A stretch of DNA of 64,000 nt from DATJLY01 sp963729295 (GCA_963729295.1 CAVSNJ010000014.1:1-64000); one strand, 5' to 3'; positions 1-10,550 are shown, numbered from the stretch's first letter. Translations and numbers: made by a program. Notes: a model not told the origin generated them from the sequence alone.

Positions 1-234
1 GCCATCAAATATCTACGTCTAGGGCTCACAACGCGGGATTTACAAAGCAGTCTTCGAAGACTTGCCCCCAAACTTGCCCCAACATCGGCCCGAGACGTCA
101 GTCAGCTTGAGGCACTCTTGCGCATTCCTGCCGCGTCATTTGGCGCAAATAAGAATCAGCGCGAAGTCACAATTCCAGCACACGGCGCAGTAGCATCCGG
201 CGATCCACGATTTATGCACAGTATGCCACGTTAA
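1..234 (+). CDS. 3' end of an unidentified gene (truncated by window edge)
   Basis: Frame 1 is open from the first base to a TAA at 232-234, about 77 codons, with no obvious start inside the window. It could be the C-terminus of a gene that begins to the left. I do not recognise the sequence. It is Arg/Ala/Leu-rich in its first half, and no motif is visible. A chance open frame is a real alternative. The stretch 235-386 that follows has no gene I can support. Confidence 0.25.
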   Translation, partial: AIKYLRLGLTTRDLQSSLRRLAPKLAPTSARDVSQLEALLRIPAASFGANKNQREVTIPAHGAVASGDPRFMHSMPR

Positions 235-386
235 AGGCTATGCCTGTTCGGGCTGCCATGACGTGCGGTGGGGCTCATTGATCCGACTAAGCGATGGGAT
301 GAAGTCGCTCTTTCATGAGCAGTCAGAGATAAAAAAAGGCTTGCGCCGTTCACAAATCAAAGGAATTCCTGCCGATCAGCCGCGGT

Positions 387-3300
387 TCACTCGCTCTTCC
401 GCTTCGCGGCGACACTGCTCTTCCCAGGCTCCTTCAAGTCTTGTCGCGAAATCATCAAGCCATGCCCGAATCTCTTGAGAGATGCCGGTGTCTTCAGAGC
501 GTCCCTCACATCGTCAAGGCATCTGTGAAAGTGCTCTGAAGAAGGGCCCGCGATAACCTGCCCCATCTGCTCCACCCGCAATTCAAGCTCTTGCTTCAGC
601 GACCGGTTGGCGGGATAAAAATCAACAAGGCCCATGGCTACGCGCCAAAACCCGTTTCGTCCGCCCGTAATGGCGTGGCAAACGGTCATGCCTTCTGTTT
701 CGCCTCGTGCTCCATATTCCAAGAGGAAAGCCGCATCGCCCTCAAGCTCAATGATATCTGGCAAAAACCAAAGGACTGTCCACTGCGTCGTCCCACCCGC
801 GTTTGCCGCCTCCAATACCGTCCTAAGGGCGCGAGCGCGATCAAGCTTCGGAGAGCGTCTTCCAAAATTTTAAGTCAGGTTGAGAGGTGAGAGGATTCCA
901 CCTTTCCCCTGACCTATCGTCACGGATAGAGCGATCAAGCAGCCTAAAAGCCCTATCATGGTTCAAGGATGCGAGCCGGGCGGCCAAGTGATCGCAGTGA
1001 TAACTGCCCAAGTAGCGGCTCATGACAGCCGCGCTTCGAGATAGCGCCAAATAAAATGTGTCAAAGGGCCTGCCACGAACGGTTTATCGTGGAAACCGAA
1101 CTCCACAAGCTCTGGTATTTGTGGCGCTCCCTCCATGTCCGCACCAGCCATCAGCTCCAGCACGGGCACGAGCGAACTCTCCGAAACGTCTCGTGCCCAT
1201 CTCGCGGCGTTTAGAGAGTCGATTTCGGTCGCATCCAGTCTGCTATCGCGAAGGAGGCCTGCAATTCGCTGCGCTCCGATATCGGGCAGATCAATCTGAA
1301 GTGCGCCAAGAAGAATTCCGCGCGGGTGTGCGCCATCGCGGACGGTCTGATCAAAGAAAGCTCGCGCGGCGTTCTGGTCCCGCTCGCGCCAGCCCGACAC
1401 ATAGACAACCATTGTGCTGGCACGGTCTTTCTGCCGTCCAAAGTCTCGGATAACCTCTTTAAAGGAGCCCGCATCATCGCGACGGCCAACCTCGTACCAA
1501 AATTTTCCGCCTTGCTGGGCTCCGGTGCCCAGCCAGGCCATAACCGCGCCATCAAGAAGGGGGGGAGTGGCGCAAGCTTCGGCTGCCAAGGCTGCGATCG
1601 CGTGATCTCCTTCATCTCCAGGCGATTTCTGATTATCGAGGTCAAGCCACCAGCCCCCGACCCAAAGTCGCATCCGGGTCACAAAATCAGCCGAGCGAAG
1701 TCTGGTCAGCATGTCGGTGAGCTGGCTTATGACTTCGGCATTCTTTTCGCCTCCGCCATGGGCGCGATCACGAAGCGCGTGGCGGCACCATCCGATAGAG
1801 CTGGCGAGCTCGGTAATATCGAATGCTCGTTCGCCCGCAATGACCCGCTCGACCACCGCGCCGAGTTGGCGCATTCCGCGGTCATGATGTCCCCGTGACA
1901 CAAAATTGGCGATGAGCGCGGGGCAGTAGATCGGCCGCCTTCTGTTTGATCGCGGGTTGCTCGTCGTTGGATGCTTCCATGACGAGCTCAAGGCAATCGC
2001 CCAGATATTGCCACACATCGGCCCACGTCATTTCCGGCATGCGTCCCAACGGCGTTCCAGAACTCGAGTGCCGGAGCATGGATGTTTGGTGCGATTCCAG
2101 CGTGCCGGCGACGGCCTCTACCGCCAATTGCCTCAACGCCGGGCGGTCCCTTAAATGGAATAGCTCCCGCGCAACAGCCAACCGCTGCGGCAAGGATAAC
2201 GGCATCTGCGGATGGAGCGGGTGGTAGACCTCCTTGAAGACGCCAGCGGAGTTATTCGACCAGCGTTCATTCTCCGCTTCCGCAAACAGGGCTAGGCAGC
2301 GCAAGCCGACCTCGCTTGATGCACCAAGGAAAAGCATCTCTTCAATGGCATAAAAAAGATCGCGCCGCTTTCTCCCATCAATGGCTCGCCTCTGTGCGAT
2401 CGTTTGCTGCTGTAAGAGGGCGAGCAAGGCCGGACCAACCCGAGGGCCGTTGGCCGAGGTGACAAGACGGAAGAGATCGGAATTCTCAAGAATACCTTCT
2501 AGCGTGGCGAACGGACCGGTCGGACCAAGTAGCTCATCCCAAAACCGCCTGACTTCATCCCCGCGAAGCTGGACGAGCCGACGAAACAGTCGCCGCCGAC
2601 CGGTCTCCGTCAACCCGCCGAAGTAGTCTTTGAGAGCGTCGAGTCGGCCGCGGATAAGCCGACTCGCAAGCCGATTTGCGAGCAACGGCGGCACGACCTC
2701 TGCATAGGAGCCGTCTACTCGAACAAAGCCAGCAGCCATGAGCCTTTCAATGGCTTCAAGAAGTGCATTGAGATCAATTCCAAAATGGGTGCAAATGGCT
2801 TGAGCTTCCGGCTGAACATCGCGATCCACTCCGACATGAGACATGAGCGATAAGCCCCGCAACGCCGCTTGATCCGCCGCCGAGAGGCGCGCGGCGATGT
2901 CTTTTTCAAATCCAGCAGCCACTTGGTCGAGAAAATCGCCACCATCACGCCGCAAAGCCGCGCCGACGCGGGCTGCGGCGAGCAGAACTCCCGGTACACC
3001 TCCCGCATTCTCCACGACCCATGAGTGGAGACTGAAGTCCAGCTGGGCCGCCGCTTTGAGCAGCTCTTCACTTTTTTCCCGCGATAGGGGCGGAAGCGAT
3101 ATATGCCGAACTCGGTCATCCAAACCAAAGCTCAAGTGTGGCGCCGCATCCGCCGTCGCCAGGCAGAAGATAACCTTCAATTTCTCTCGTGCGAGTGCGC
3201 CCTCAGCCAATTCCCGCGCTAGCTTCGGGTCAGGATCGTTTACCAGTACGATTGTCGATCGATTGGCGGTCTCAAGCCTCCGCAGGTGATCGATATTCAG

Positions 3301-4083
3301 GGCCTGTCGATCGAGTGCCTCAACGAACCCAGCATCTCTGTGGCGGGTGGCTTCGAGAGCAATTCGGGTTTTTCCCATCATGTGGGTTCCCGATATCGCT
3401 ATAGCGCGTACATTGGGATCATCGATCCATGCGCGCAATTTCGTCAGAACGTCTTCCCGGCCAATGAAGGCGGTCTGCGGAAACACGGTCCCTTTTTGAT
3501 GCGTATCCCAGCTTTCTCCCCATGCCCGAAATGCAGATGTTGCAAAGAACGCGGACCGGAGATGCGGCATCTCATTGAGCATGGCCGCAAGACCGCCAGC
3601 GGATATAACGCGAGGGCGGATGTGCCCGTCCGTGACGCCCTCAATAATCGCATCGCGGATTTCGTTCTGCTGATCAATCGTCAGATCGACATTGGTGAAC
3701 AGAACGTACGAGGCCAAAGCCTTTGCAGAGCGGAGCTCAACCTCCAGCGCAGCGCCGGTCAGGTCGCTGCGCATCTTTGCCGCGATTGCGGCGCGACCCC
3801 GTTCCGTCGCTTCTCTCTTCTTGTACTGAAAGACGTTTAGCCCGGTCTGGAGATACAGACTTGATGCTGCGGCTTCCCGCGACAGGTCGGCGCTCCATTC
3901 GCCATCAATTCCGTTGTCGGCGACGATTACGCGCTCCGTGAAGGCCGGAAGGCTTTGCGCTCCCGCCCAGGTCGAGGCCCATGCGATGGCATTGCACAAT
4001 CGGGCGAACCGGACGGCATCCCACGCCGATATTTCGCGCTCGATGTCCGCGGCACCGATATCTTGTCCGTGAATGAGAGACAT
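387..4083 (-). CDS. Nuclease-STAND NTPase, Avs-like defence protein (frameshifted)
   Basis: Read through its breaks, this is one protein of about 1,230 residues starting at ATG 4083. The N-terminus has a PD-(D/E)XK-like nuclease signature: Asp in IDGEW, then FQYKK, a Q-x-K active site as in Cap4-type nucleases. A STAND/NB-ARC NTPase follows, with IGRED, a Walker A SGTHMMGKT, a Walker B-like STIVLVNDPD and a GGVPGVL sensor motif. The remaining roughly 700 residues are helical and end in a pattern (FPANRS-like, FWRVAMGL) typical of repeat sensor tails. Frame changes fall near 1910, 1023 and 850, so it appears as separate open frames 1882-4083, 1020-2018, 841-1023 and 387-868. At 1020-1023 an ATGA overlap would alternatively allow a separate downstream gene. 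The domain order matches antiviral STAND (Avs) proteins, which sense a phage protein and cut DNA. The function is inferred from architecture. Confidence 0.7.
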
Positions 4084-4295
4084 GGAATTGATCTCGCTTC
4101 GCCTCCTATAGCCATTACGGCAGAGGAAAATTGGGGAAAGATCCTGACCAGTAGGAGCTTTGCGAGATAATAAGTTAACTGGCAACCGCGATTCAAGTTT
4201 TGGTCAAATTCGCAGTCGTGCGACGGGATGACGCTTCGTCGCTAGCTTTTGTGATCACCAAGCCTTGATGGGAACATGCAAATGCCGAGTTCGCT

Positions 4296-4749
4296 CTAAG
4301 TTGCTGTCGGATTTCGGATCACATCGACGATCTCCGCCGCGATCTCTTCTACTGTGTGCGTCGCGGTGCTACGCGCCAGCCGGTCGGCCAAGGACTGGCG
4401 AGTAGCCCATCACTTCGGCCTTGCTCACGTTGTGCCAGACAGGAAGCAAAATCTGCTCACCGGACACGGCGCGCGTAACGAGACCGTCGAGTTCATACTC
4501 CGGCCAACCACGCCCAAAGAACGCCTGTGAAAGCACAACCACGCCAAATCGACTGCTCGCCAAGCCCTTGTCGATTTTTCGGCGCAGGCTGTCGCCAATC
4601 CGGAGTTCGAACTCATCGTACCAAACGCTCATGGAAAGCCGCGCGGCAGATGGAAGCCGAGAAAGCGAACGGCGGCTCCTCGAAGCTCGCTTAAGACAGG
4701 AATGCGCCCAAATCGCCCGGCATCGGCCAGAGGAAATGACGCGGGCCAC
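4296..4749 (-). pseudogene. TIR-domain protein (frameshifted, N-terminus degraded)
   Basis: The central part is a clear bacterial TIR domain. It contains SVWYDEFELRIGDSLR, the conserved GLASSRFGVVVLS strand, a WPEYELDGL helix with the likely catalytic Glu, and ILLPVWHNV. The C-terminal helix (SLADRLARSTATHTVEEIAAEIVDV) is only read after a one-base correction near 4380, ending at TAG 4296-4298. The N-terminal strand usually reading FISHASED is not recoverable in one frame. Bits such as AFLS and ASFEE appear in different frames between 4632 and 4749, so the start is uncertain. TIR domains in defence loci hydrolyse NAD+ or make signalling nucleotides. It lies upstream of and in the same orientation as the nuclease-STAND gene, suggesting a shared defence locus. 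Confidence 0.65.
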
Positions 4750-4786
4750 GCCACGCGCGATTTTCCACGAGTGACGGATTAAGCAA

Positions 4787-4832
4787 TTGCATACTGTACC
4801 AATCAGATGTAATGTCCGTTAGATTGGATTGG
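4787..4832 (+). promoter_or_regulatory. Predicted promoter and palindromic operator of the serine recombinase
   Basis: TTGCAT (4787-4792) and TAATGT (4810-4815) are 17 bp apart, a plausible sigma-70 pair ending 28 bp before the recombinase ATG. An inverted repeat CCAATC (4799-4804) / GATTGG (4822-4827) spans the -10 box, and GATTGG repeats at 4827-4832. This could be an autoregulatory operator. It is a prediction from sequence only. Confidence 0.45.
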
Positions 4833-4843
4833 GACGGTGAGCA

Positions 4844-5544
4844 ATGTCCGAAGGCAAATTCGTTTCCTACCTCCGCGTCTCCACCGACAAGCAGGGAAAG
4901 AGCGGGTTAGGTCTTGAGGCCCAGCGTGAGGCGGTCGCCCGCTATCTCAACGGCGGCAACTGGCACCTGATCAAAGAGTACCTGGAGACCGAGAGCGGCA
5001 AGCGGAACGACCGGCCCAAGCTGCGCGCGGCTCTGTCCCACGCGAAAGCGACAGGCGCAACCGTGGTCGTGGCAAAGCTCGATCGCATGAGCCGGAATAC
5101 CCGCTTCCTGCTCGACCTAATAGAGAGCGGTGCCGATGTCGTGTTCTGCGACTTGCCGCAGATACCTCCGGGCGCGACCGGCCGCTTCCTGCTCACGCAG
5201 ATGGCCTCGGTAGCGGAATTGGAAAGGGGATTGATTTCGGAGCGTACAAAGGCCGCTCTCGCTGCCGCCAAAGCGCGGGGCACGAGGTTGGGCAACCCGA
5301 ATGGCGCTCGGGCCCTGCGAGGGAAACAGACCGGCAATAAGGAAGCGGTAGCCGCGGTTCGCGCTAACGCTCAGCGCCGAGCTGACGACCTGAAAGGCAT
5401 TGTAGAGGACATTCACGCCAACGGCGCGCAGAGCGCGCGCGCTCTTGCGGTAGCCCTTAACGACCGGGCGTCCTGACGCCCCGAGGAGCGAAATGGCACG
5501 CATCCTCCGCCTCGCGACTTGTTAAGCGGCTTCATACGGTATAG
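4844..5544 (+). CDS. Serine recombinase / resolvase family protein
   Basis: Small serine recombinase of about 233 residues after correction. The N-terminal catalytic domain starts FVSYLRVSTDKQG, with the nucleophile Ser in RVSTDK. It continues with KLDRMSRN and the long helix region MASVAELERGLISERTKAAL. The uncorrected frame stops at 5476. A one-base change near 5467 restores a typical resolvase C-terminal DNA-binding tail (LTPRGAKWHASSASRLVKRL) ending at TAG 5544, so I extend the gene there. The start ATG 4844 follows a GGGACGGTGAG ribosome site. It converges on the tyrosine integrase with a 29-bp gap. Together with the next genes it looks like a mobile recombination cassette inside the island. 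Confidence 0.85.
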
Positions 5545-5573
5545 TCCGCATAGGAGCGAACGGTAAGGCCGGG

Positions 5574-6716
5574 CTACCCGCTCGTTCGTTTCAAGAATTC
5601 CGCAAGTTGCATCGCCATGTCGGTCGCCGTTTTGCCGTCTATAGCGAGTCCCTGCGGCATCGGGCCGGCCCGGCTCAGCTCGCCGAAGATTTCCGCCTGA
5701 CGTTCCAAGGAAATCTGGCCATAGCTGCCAAGCGTTGTCTGAACGCTCTCGTGACCCATGCTCTTCGACCACGCCATGAGCTTTTCAGGAATGAGCTGGA
5801 GCTTGTAGGCAAGCTGGGTCAACGTATTCCGGACGGAGTGAGGGTTCACGTAAGGCAACTGAACGCGAGCAAATGCCTGCTTGAATATCTCACGGACGTG
5901 CGAGGCATCGGCCCAATGCTCTCGGCTCAGGCCTTGGACCGAGAATGTGCAATGTTCGTCCTGCCCTATTGATGTCTTCGGAAATAGCGGATCGTTTGGT
6001 CCGAAAAGCTTTTCGACTGTCAGATATTGCACCCACTCGCGAGTAATTGCAGTGACATCAAGGCCGACGGGATAGAAGAACGTTTCGATGGTTTTGCTGA
6101 ATTTGGTTTTTATCTCGCGCGGGTCCTGAAAGACGTGCTCTCGATCGATGGATATATGTTTTAGCTTGAGACCCACAACGGCCGCGTCCCGCATGCCGGT
6201 AAGAAGCAGCAACGCCATGAGGGCCGAGATCGCGACGCTCGAGTCGGTGCTCCTCGGCATGGCGAACAGCGCCGCGCGATACTGTTCCAGCGAAGCATAG
6301 GGCTTCTGCGGCGTAACGCGGGCCTTGCGCTCGTCCTTCGTCGTCAGGTTGAGGTAAGCGACATCACCGAGAACGACTCGGCGCCGATAGCCGGGCTGCC
6401 CGTGGAGCCACAGCATAAAATCCTTTACCCCCTGCAAAACGTGATGCGCGGTCGAGATGCTGACCGGCTTGCCGGTACGCTTGGCCCGACTCGCGATCAG
6501 CGCGCGCTTGAAACCGAGCGCCTGCTCCTTGTTGAAGCTGCCGAAGTCCCTAAATCCGGTATAGAGTTCCAGCCGGTCGATGGCGTGGCGCGCTTGCTCA
6601 ACCGTGGCCGCCGAGCGCTGGCGAGCCTCTTTCAAATAGATGAGGTAATCGCGCTTCACACGATCATTCTTGGGGTTGGTTTTGGGCCGCTCCACGTCAC
6701 GTCTCCTTGACACCAT
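5574..6716 (-). CDS. Site-specific tyrosine recombinase / phage-type integrase
   Basis: Intact 380-residue integrase. The SAM-like core-binding domain occupies about residues 20-125. The catalytic domain shows LTGMRDAAVVGLK (first Arg), EIKTKFSKT (Lys), NPHSVRNTLTQLA (His-x-x-Arg), MGHES (second His) and TLGSYGQ (nucleophile Tyr). It overlaps the upstream helix-turn-helix gene by 20 bp, so the two are probably co-transcribed and translationally coupled. It is of a different family from the P4-type integrase at 15,417, so the island holds two tyrosine recombinases plus a serine recombinase. Its attachment site is not evident. Confidence 0.9.
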   Translation of the reverse strand: MVSRRRDVERPKTNPKNDRVKRDYLIYLKEARQRSAATVEQARHAIDRLELYTGFRDFGSFNKEQALGFKRALIASRAKRTGKPVSISTAHHVLQGVKDFMLWLHGQPGYRRRVVLGDVAYLNLTTKDERKARVTPQKPYASLEQYRAALFAMPRSTDSSVAISALMALLLLTGMRDAAVVGLKLKHISIDREHVFQDPREIKTKFSKTIETFFYPVGLDVTAITREWVQYLTVEKLFGPNDPLFPKTSIGQDEHCTFSVQGLSREHWADASHVREIFKQAFARVQLPYVNPHSVRNTLTQLAYKLQLIPEKLMAWSKSMGHESVQTTLGSYGQISLERQAEIFGELSRAGPMPQGLAIDGKTATDMAMQLAEFLKRTSG

Positions 6717-7173
6717 TTAAGCTGGGTTCGGCGCACTCCAATATGTGTTCTCCCGCGAGTTGCTGAACCTCGAAGCGGACTCGGAGTCGCGGCAGCTCGC
6801 CTACGGCCTGCATTTTGTTGACGGGCGTGCTGCAAGTGGCACAAAGAGCCTTGACCCTCAACCTAGTCGGGCTCTCGATGACGATATCGGCGATCCCAAG
6901 AAATGCCTCGCGCGGCGCCCGGCACTTGAAGCAGTAAAACTCGTTGTTCGCGCATCGGCGGCGCTTCTGAAGCTGACGGGCAGCGAGGAAGCGAGCGAGT
7001 TCGTTGCCCCGAATCAGGTACGGTCGTTGGTCCCTATTGGCCTCCAATCCGTCCTTCAGCCATCGCAGCACGGCGTTCTTGTGGATGCCGAACAATGCCG
7101 CGGCTTCTTGCACCGAGTAGGGCCAGGTCGCCTTAATGAGCCGGACGTTGTAGGTCCGTTTCCGTCTTGCCAT
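6697..7173 (-). CDS. Helix-turn-helix protein with C-terminal zinc ribbon
   Basis: A 158-residue protein starting MARRKRTYNVRLIK. Residues about 17-60 form a MerR/excisionase-like helix-turn-helix (YSVQEAAALFGIHKNAVLRWLKDGL). Two CxxC pairs follow, FYCFKC and ALCATC, spaced like a zinc ribbon. It lies upstream of and overlaps the tyrosine integrase and downstream of alpA, a position that suggests a recombination directionality factor or regulator of the cassette. I recognise the layout (HTH plus integrase) from integrative elements, but the exact function is inferred. Confidence 0.7.
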   Translation of the reverse strand: MARRKRTYNVRLIKATWPYSVQEAAALFGIHKNAVLRWLKDGLEANRDQRPYLIRGNELARFLAARQLQKRRRCANNEFYCFKCRAPREAFLGIADIVIESPTRLRVKALCATCSTPVNKMQAVGELPRLRVRFEVQQLAGEHILECAEPSLNGVKET

Positions 7174-7182
7174 CGGAAATGG

Positions 7183-7407
7183 TCAGGCCGTCTTCGCCGG
7201 GCTGGGCCGGCTGGAGCGGACCCGATCGGCGATCCAGCTCTCGATATCACTTTGCAGCCAGCCGACTGCCTTGGCCCCGAGCGAGATCGGTGCTGGAAAC
7301 CGACCGTCCCTGACCCATGCGTAAATGGTGGACCGCGAGAGCCCGGTATGCAGTTCAACTTGTTTGCGTCGAAGGATAGTCGCAGCAGATATCGACTGAA
7401 CTGCCAT
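7183..7407 (-). CDS. alpA: AlpA family phage regulatory protein
   Basis: A 74-residue protein starting MAVQSISAATILRRKQ. The sequence ILRRKQVELHTGLSRSTIYAWVRDGRFPAPISLG is the typical AlpA/CP4-57 winged helix-turn-helix, followed by VGWLQSDIESWIADR. I chose ATG 7407; longer readings run into sequence without similarity. AlpA proteins activate integrase/excisionase genes in P4-like elements. It is 9 bp upstream of the HTH/zinc-ribbon gene and divergent from the methyltransferase, with a repeated palindrome at 7484-7531 in the shared upstream region. Confidence 0.8.
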   Translation of the reverse strand: MAVQSISAATILRRKQVELHTGLSRSTIYAWVRDGRFPAPISLGAKAVGWLQSDIESWIADRVRSSRPSPAKTA

Positions 7408-7483
7408 GTTTCGCTCCGAATGAAGCCGCCCGGAACCGCCCGGACCACTCGGCGCAATCTGTCTAGGAATTTCCGTTCTGAGG

Positions 7484-7531
7484 CCGAATTCGGCTTGGCG
7501 TAACCGAATTCGGCTAACGTGCCCGATTCGG
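7484..7531. promoter_or_regulatory. Phased palindromes CCGAATTCGG (likely operator)
   Basis: Two perfect 10-bp palindromes CCGAATTCGG lie at 7484-7493 and 7504-7513, exactly 20 bp apart. A third near-copy CCGATTCGG, lacking one A, lies at 7523-7531. They sit 77-124 bp upstream of alpA and about 170-220 bp upstream of the methyltransferase start. Spacing of two helical turns suggests cooperative binding on one face of the DNA by a regulator, perhaps AlpA or the HTH/zinc-ribbon protein. The rest of 7408-7701 shows no gene. Confidence 0.55.
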
Positions 7532-7701
7532 TCAGAGAAAATGCGACTCGTCGCGACTGGTCCGGCTTTTCTTGATCCCCGTTCGTCTTGCCCAAGCCCA
7601 TTGCATCGCACGCGCCCTGATTGGAGGCGTCCGATCATTGCGTGGATATTCGAATCGCGCGAAACTCCCATGCGCGCGTTGCGGGAATAGGAGCCGGGGG
7701 G

Positions 7702-10550
7702 ATGGCGCCTAAGAACGGTACAGGCGGCCGTGGTCGCGGCCGTGCGGCGAAAGCGGGAGGCTGATTATCGCCACCCCGAAGCCGAGACGCCCTTGCGGCC
7801 CACTGTAGGGACGCAAGCGCAGTTCCGCAAGAAGAAGCTGCCGGCGACCTATCGCTACGACAGTTCCCTTTCGCCCGCTCTCGATTGGGACGGTCAGAAC
7901 GCGGCGCGCGAGCAAGGCGAAGCGGCCATTCGCGAAATTCTTGATCTTGACGCGAGCGCGATTGAGGTCGCCGGCACGGTTGAAGATGCGAAGGGCGGCT
8001 GCGCGAGGGCCATCGCAAAAGCCAAGGCAGCGGCGGACAAGCTCAAGCGGCTGGGGCAGCCATTCCTCAATTGGACTGGAAAGGCCGAGCGGCTTTCATT
8101 CGACGTGCCGACGCTGCCGCTCTTCATCCACGAGCGGCTTTCGACCAAGGCCATTATCGAAACACTCAAGTCGCATGAGAAGCAGTCGTGCACAAGCTGA
8201 CATGTTCGACCTGTTTGGCGACCCGAAGCGCTCGGTCGCCGATCAAGTCTTGAAGGCATACGAGTACAAGGACAAATGGGTGAACCGGCTGATCCTTGGC
8301 GACTCGGTCGTGGTCATGAACTCGTTGCTGAATTACGAGGGTATGGGCGGTCAGGTGCAGATGATCTATATCGATCCGCCCTATGGCGTGAAGTTCGGGT
8401 CCAACTTTCAGCCCTTCGTGCGCAAGCGCGACGTGTCGCATAACGATGACGACGAAATGACGCGTGAGCCGGAAATGGTGAAGGCGTATCGCGACACGTG
8501 GGAACTAGGGCTGCACTCGTACCTCACTTATCTGCGCGACCGGCTCTTGCTCGCGCGCGATTTGCTGCATCCGAGCGGAAGTGTGTTCGTGCAGATCTCC
8601 GATGAGAACGTCCATCACGTCCGCGAATTGATGGATGAGGTATTTGGTCCCGACAATCGAGCTGGTCTCATTACATTCAAAAAAACGACGGGCGCCGGAA
8701 GTCCGTCTCTTGGCACTGAGGTTCTGGCATCTGTTTGTGACTATTTGCTTTGGTACGGCAAGGGACATCAGCCACACGAAATTCCATCAGCTGTACCTCG
8801 GGAAGAGCGAAGACGAAGGCGGAGCCGAGCAATACGTCTGGATCGAGCTTGAGGATACGCTGCGTCGGCGAATGACGGCCGACGAACGCGTCGGCAAGAC
8901 CGCAATTCCCGAGGGCGCTCGTGTTTTCAGAGCCGACAATCTTACATCCCAAACGGGCGTAGAGAAAACGCGCTATCCCGTGAGCTTTGAAGGACTTGAG
9001 TTTCGGCCGCCAACCGGCGTGTGGAAGACAAGCGCAGAAGGCATGGAGCGGTTGAAGGCGGCAAGACGCCTGATACTGATCGGGAACACCCTGTCGTATG
9101 TAAGGTATCTCGACGATTTTCCCGTCCGTCCGATTAACAACCTTTGGGACGACACGGTTGTGTCGGGATTTGCTGATCCCAAGCTGTATGCGGTCCAGAC
9201 TTCTAGCAAGGTCGTGCAACGATGCATGTTGATGACGACTGATCCTGGCGACCTAGTTCTCGACCCGACTTGTGGCAGCGGGACCAGCGCCTATGTCGCG
9301 GAACAATGGGGCCGACGATGGGTCACGATAGACACCAGCCGGGTGCCGCTGGCCCTCGCTCGCCAGCGGATACTGACCGCGACATATCCTTATTATGAGT
9401 GAGTGGACGAAAAGCGCGGGCCCGTTGGCGGTTTCATATACAAACGTCGTCAAAACAGAAAAGGCGAAGAGGTGGGCGGGATCGTTCCCCACGTCACGCT
9501 CAAAAGCATCGCCAATGACGAGCCGCCGGAACAAGAGGTGTTGGTTGACCGGCCCGAAAGCGATTGACAATTTCGTGAGAGTGTCGGGACCGTTCGCGGT
9601 CGAAGCGACCATTCCCTCGCCAATCGATCTCGATGCAGGGGAAACGGATGGAGCGGAATCCGAAGCCGCATCTTACGCGGACTTCACCGAACGAATGCTG
9701 GAAGTGTTGCGGAAGTCGCCAGTGCTGCAAGTCGGAGGCGGCAAGACGGTCAACGCTCAAAAACATTCGTCAACCCGCCAAATCGCTCGCGCTCTCTGCC
9801 GAAGCAATGGTCGAGAACGGCAATGGCAAGGGGAACGGTCTGCAAAATGCCATTGATGCTGCGCACGAAGTCAACACAGGCGGGTTGCGGTTTTCACAGA
9901 AGCCCGTTGCAATCGTCTTCGGCCCCGAAAATGGCGCAATCAGCGAAAAGCTCGTCTATGCGGCGGCGCGCGAGGCGCACGCCAAAAGCTTCGCGCATCT
10001 CTATGTGATCGGCTTCGCCATCCAGGCGAATGCCCGCGAGACAATCGAGAAATGCGATGCGTTGGTCGGCATTCCGGCAACCTACGTGCAAGCGACGCCC
10101 GATCTGATGATGGGCGATCTGCTCAAGACGACGCGGGCGAGCCAGATTTTCAGCGTGTGCGGCATGCCCGAGATTCCGTCAGGAGATTGAAACCGGAAAA
10201 GGCGGGCGATCCGCCGCGCTATCAAGTGGAATTGCTCGGCTGCGACGTGTTCGATCCGACGACGATGGAGCTTGACCACAAGAAAGGCGATGACGTTCCG
10301 GTTTGGATGCTGGATACGGATTATAACGGGCTCGTGTTTCACGGCTCGCAAGGTTTTTCCCTCGGACTTCTGCATGGGACAATCTCAAGAAGGCGCTCAA
10401 GGCAACGCACGAGGAAACCGTTGGGACCATTTGGCCGGAACCGTCAGCGCGCCATTCGAGGCGGGCGAGCACGAGGAGATTGCCGTCAAGGTGATCGATG
10501 ACCGTGGCAACGAGCTTCTTGTCGTGAAGAAGCTAAAGGATGCCGTCTGA
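7702..10550 (+). pseudogene. Beta-class site-specific DNA methyltransferase of a Type III-like R-M locus (about 9 frameshifts)
   Basis: The whole stretch reads as one methyltransferase of about 950 residues when its frames are joined. It starts at ATG 7702 after a GGAGCC/GGGGGG ribosome site and ends KVIDDRGNELLVVKKLKDAV at TGA 10548-10550. Catalytic motif IV is DPPYG (about 8377-8391) and the AdoMet-binding motif is DPTCGSGT (about 9262-9285). Motif IV before motif I places it in the beta class (N6-adenine or N4-cytosine). Conserved C-terminal blocks include VAIVFGPENGAISEKLV and YVQATPDLMMGDLLKT. Frame changes fall near 7760, 8188, 8765, 9402, 9566, 9755, 10180, 10360 and 10425. Either it is decayed or this part of the assembly is poor. 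The intact helicase-nuclease downstream would be expected to need this enzyme for self-protection. Confidence 0.8.

Noticed and set aside
263..478. 71-codon plus-strand open frame near the left edge
   Set aside because: It overlaps the STAND C-terminus on the other strand and has no recognisable content.
1020..1023. Separate small gene starting at the ATGA after the STAND protein
   Set aside because: The downstream residues continue the typical helical tail of STAND sensors, so one frameshifted protein is simpler; the alternative is kept in the feature text.
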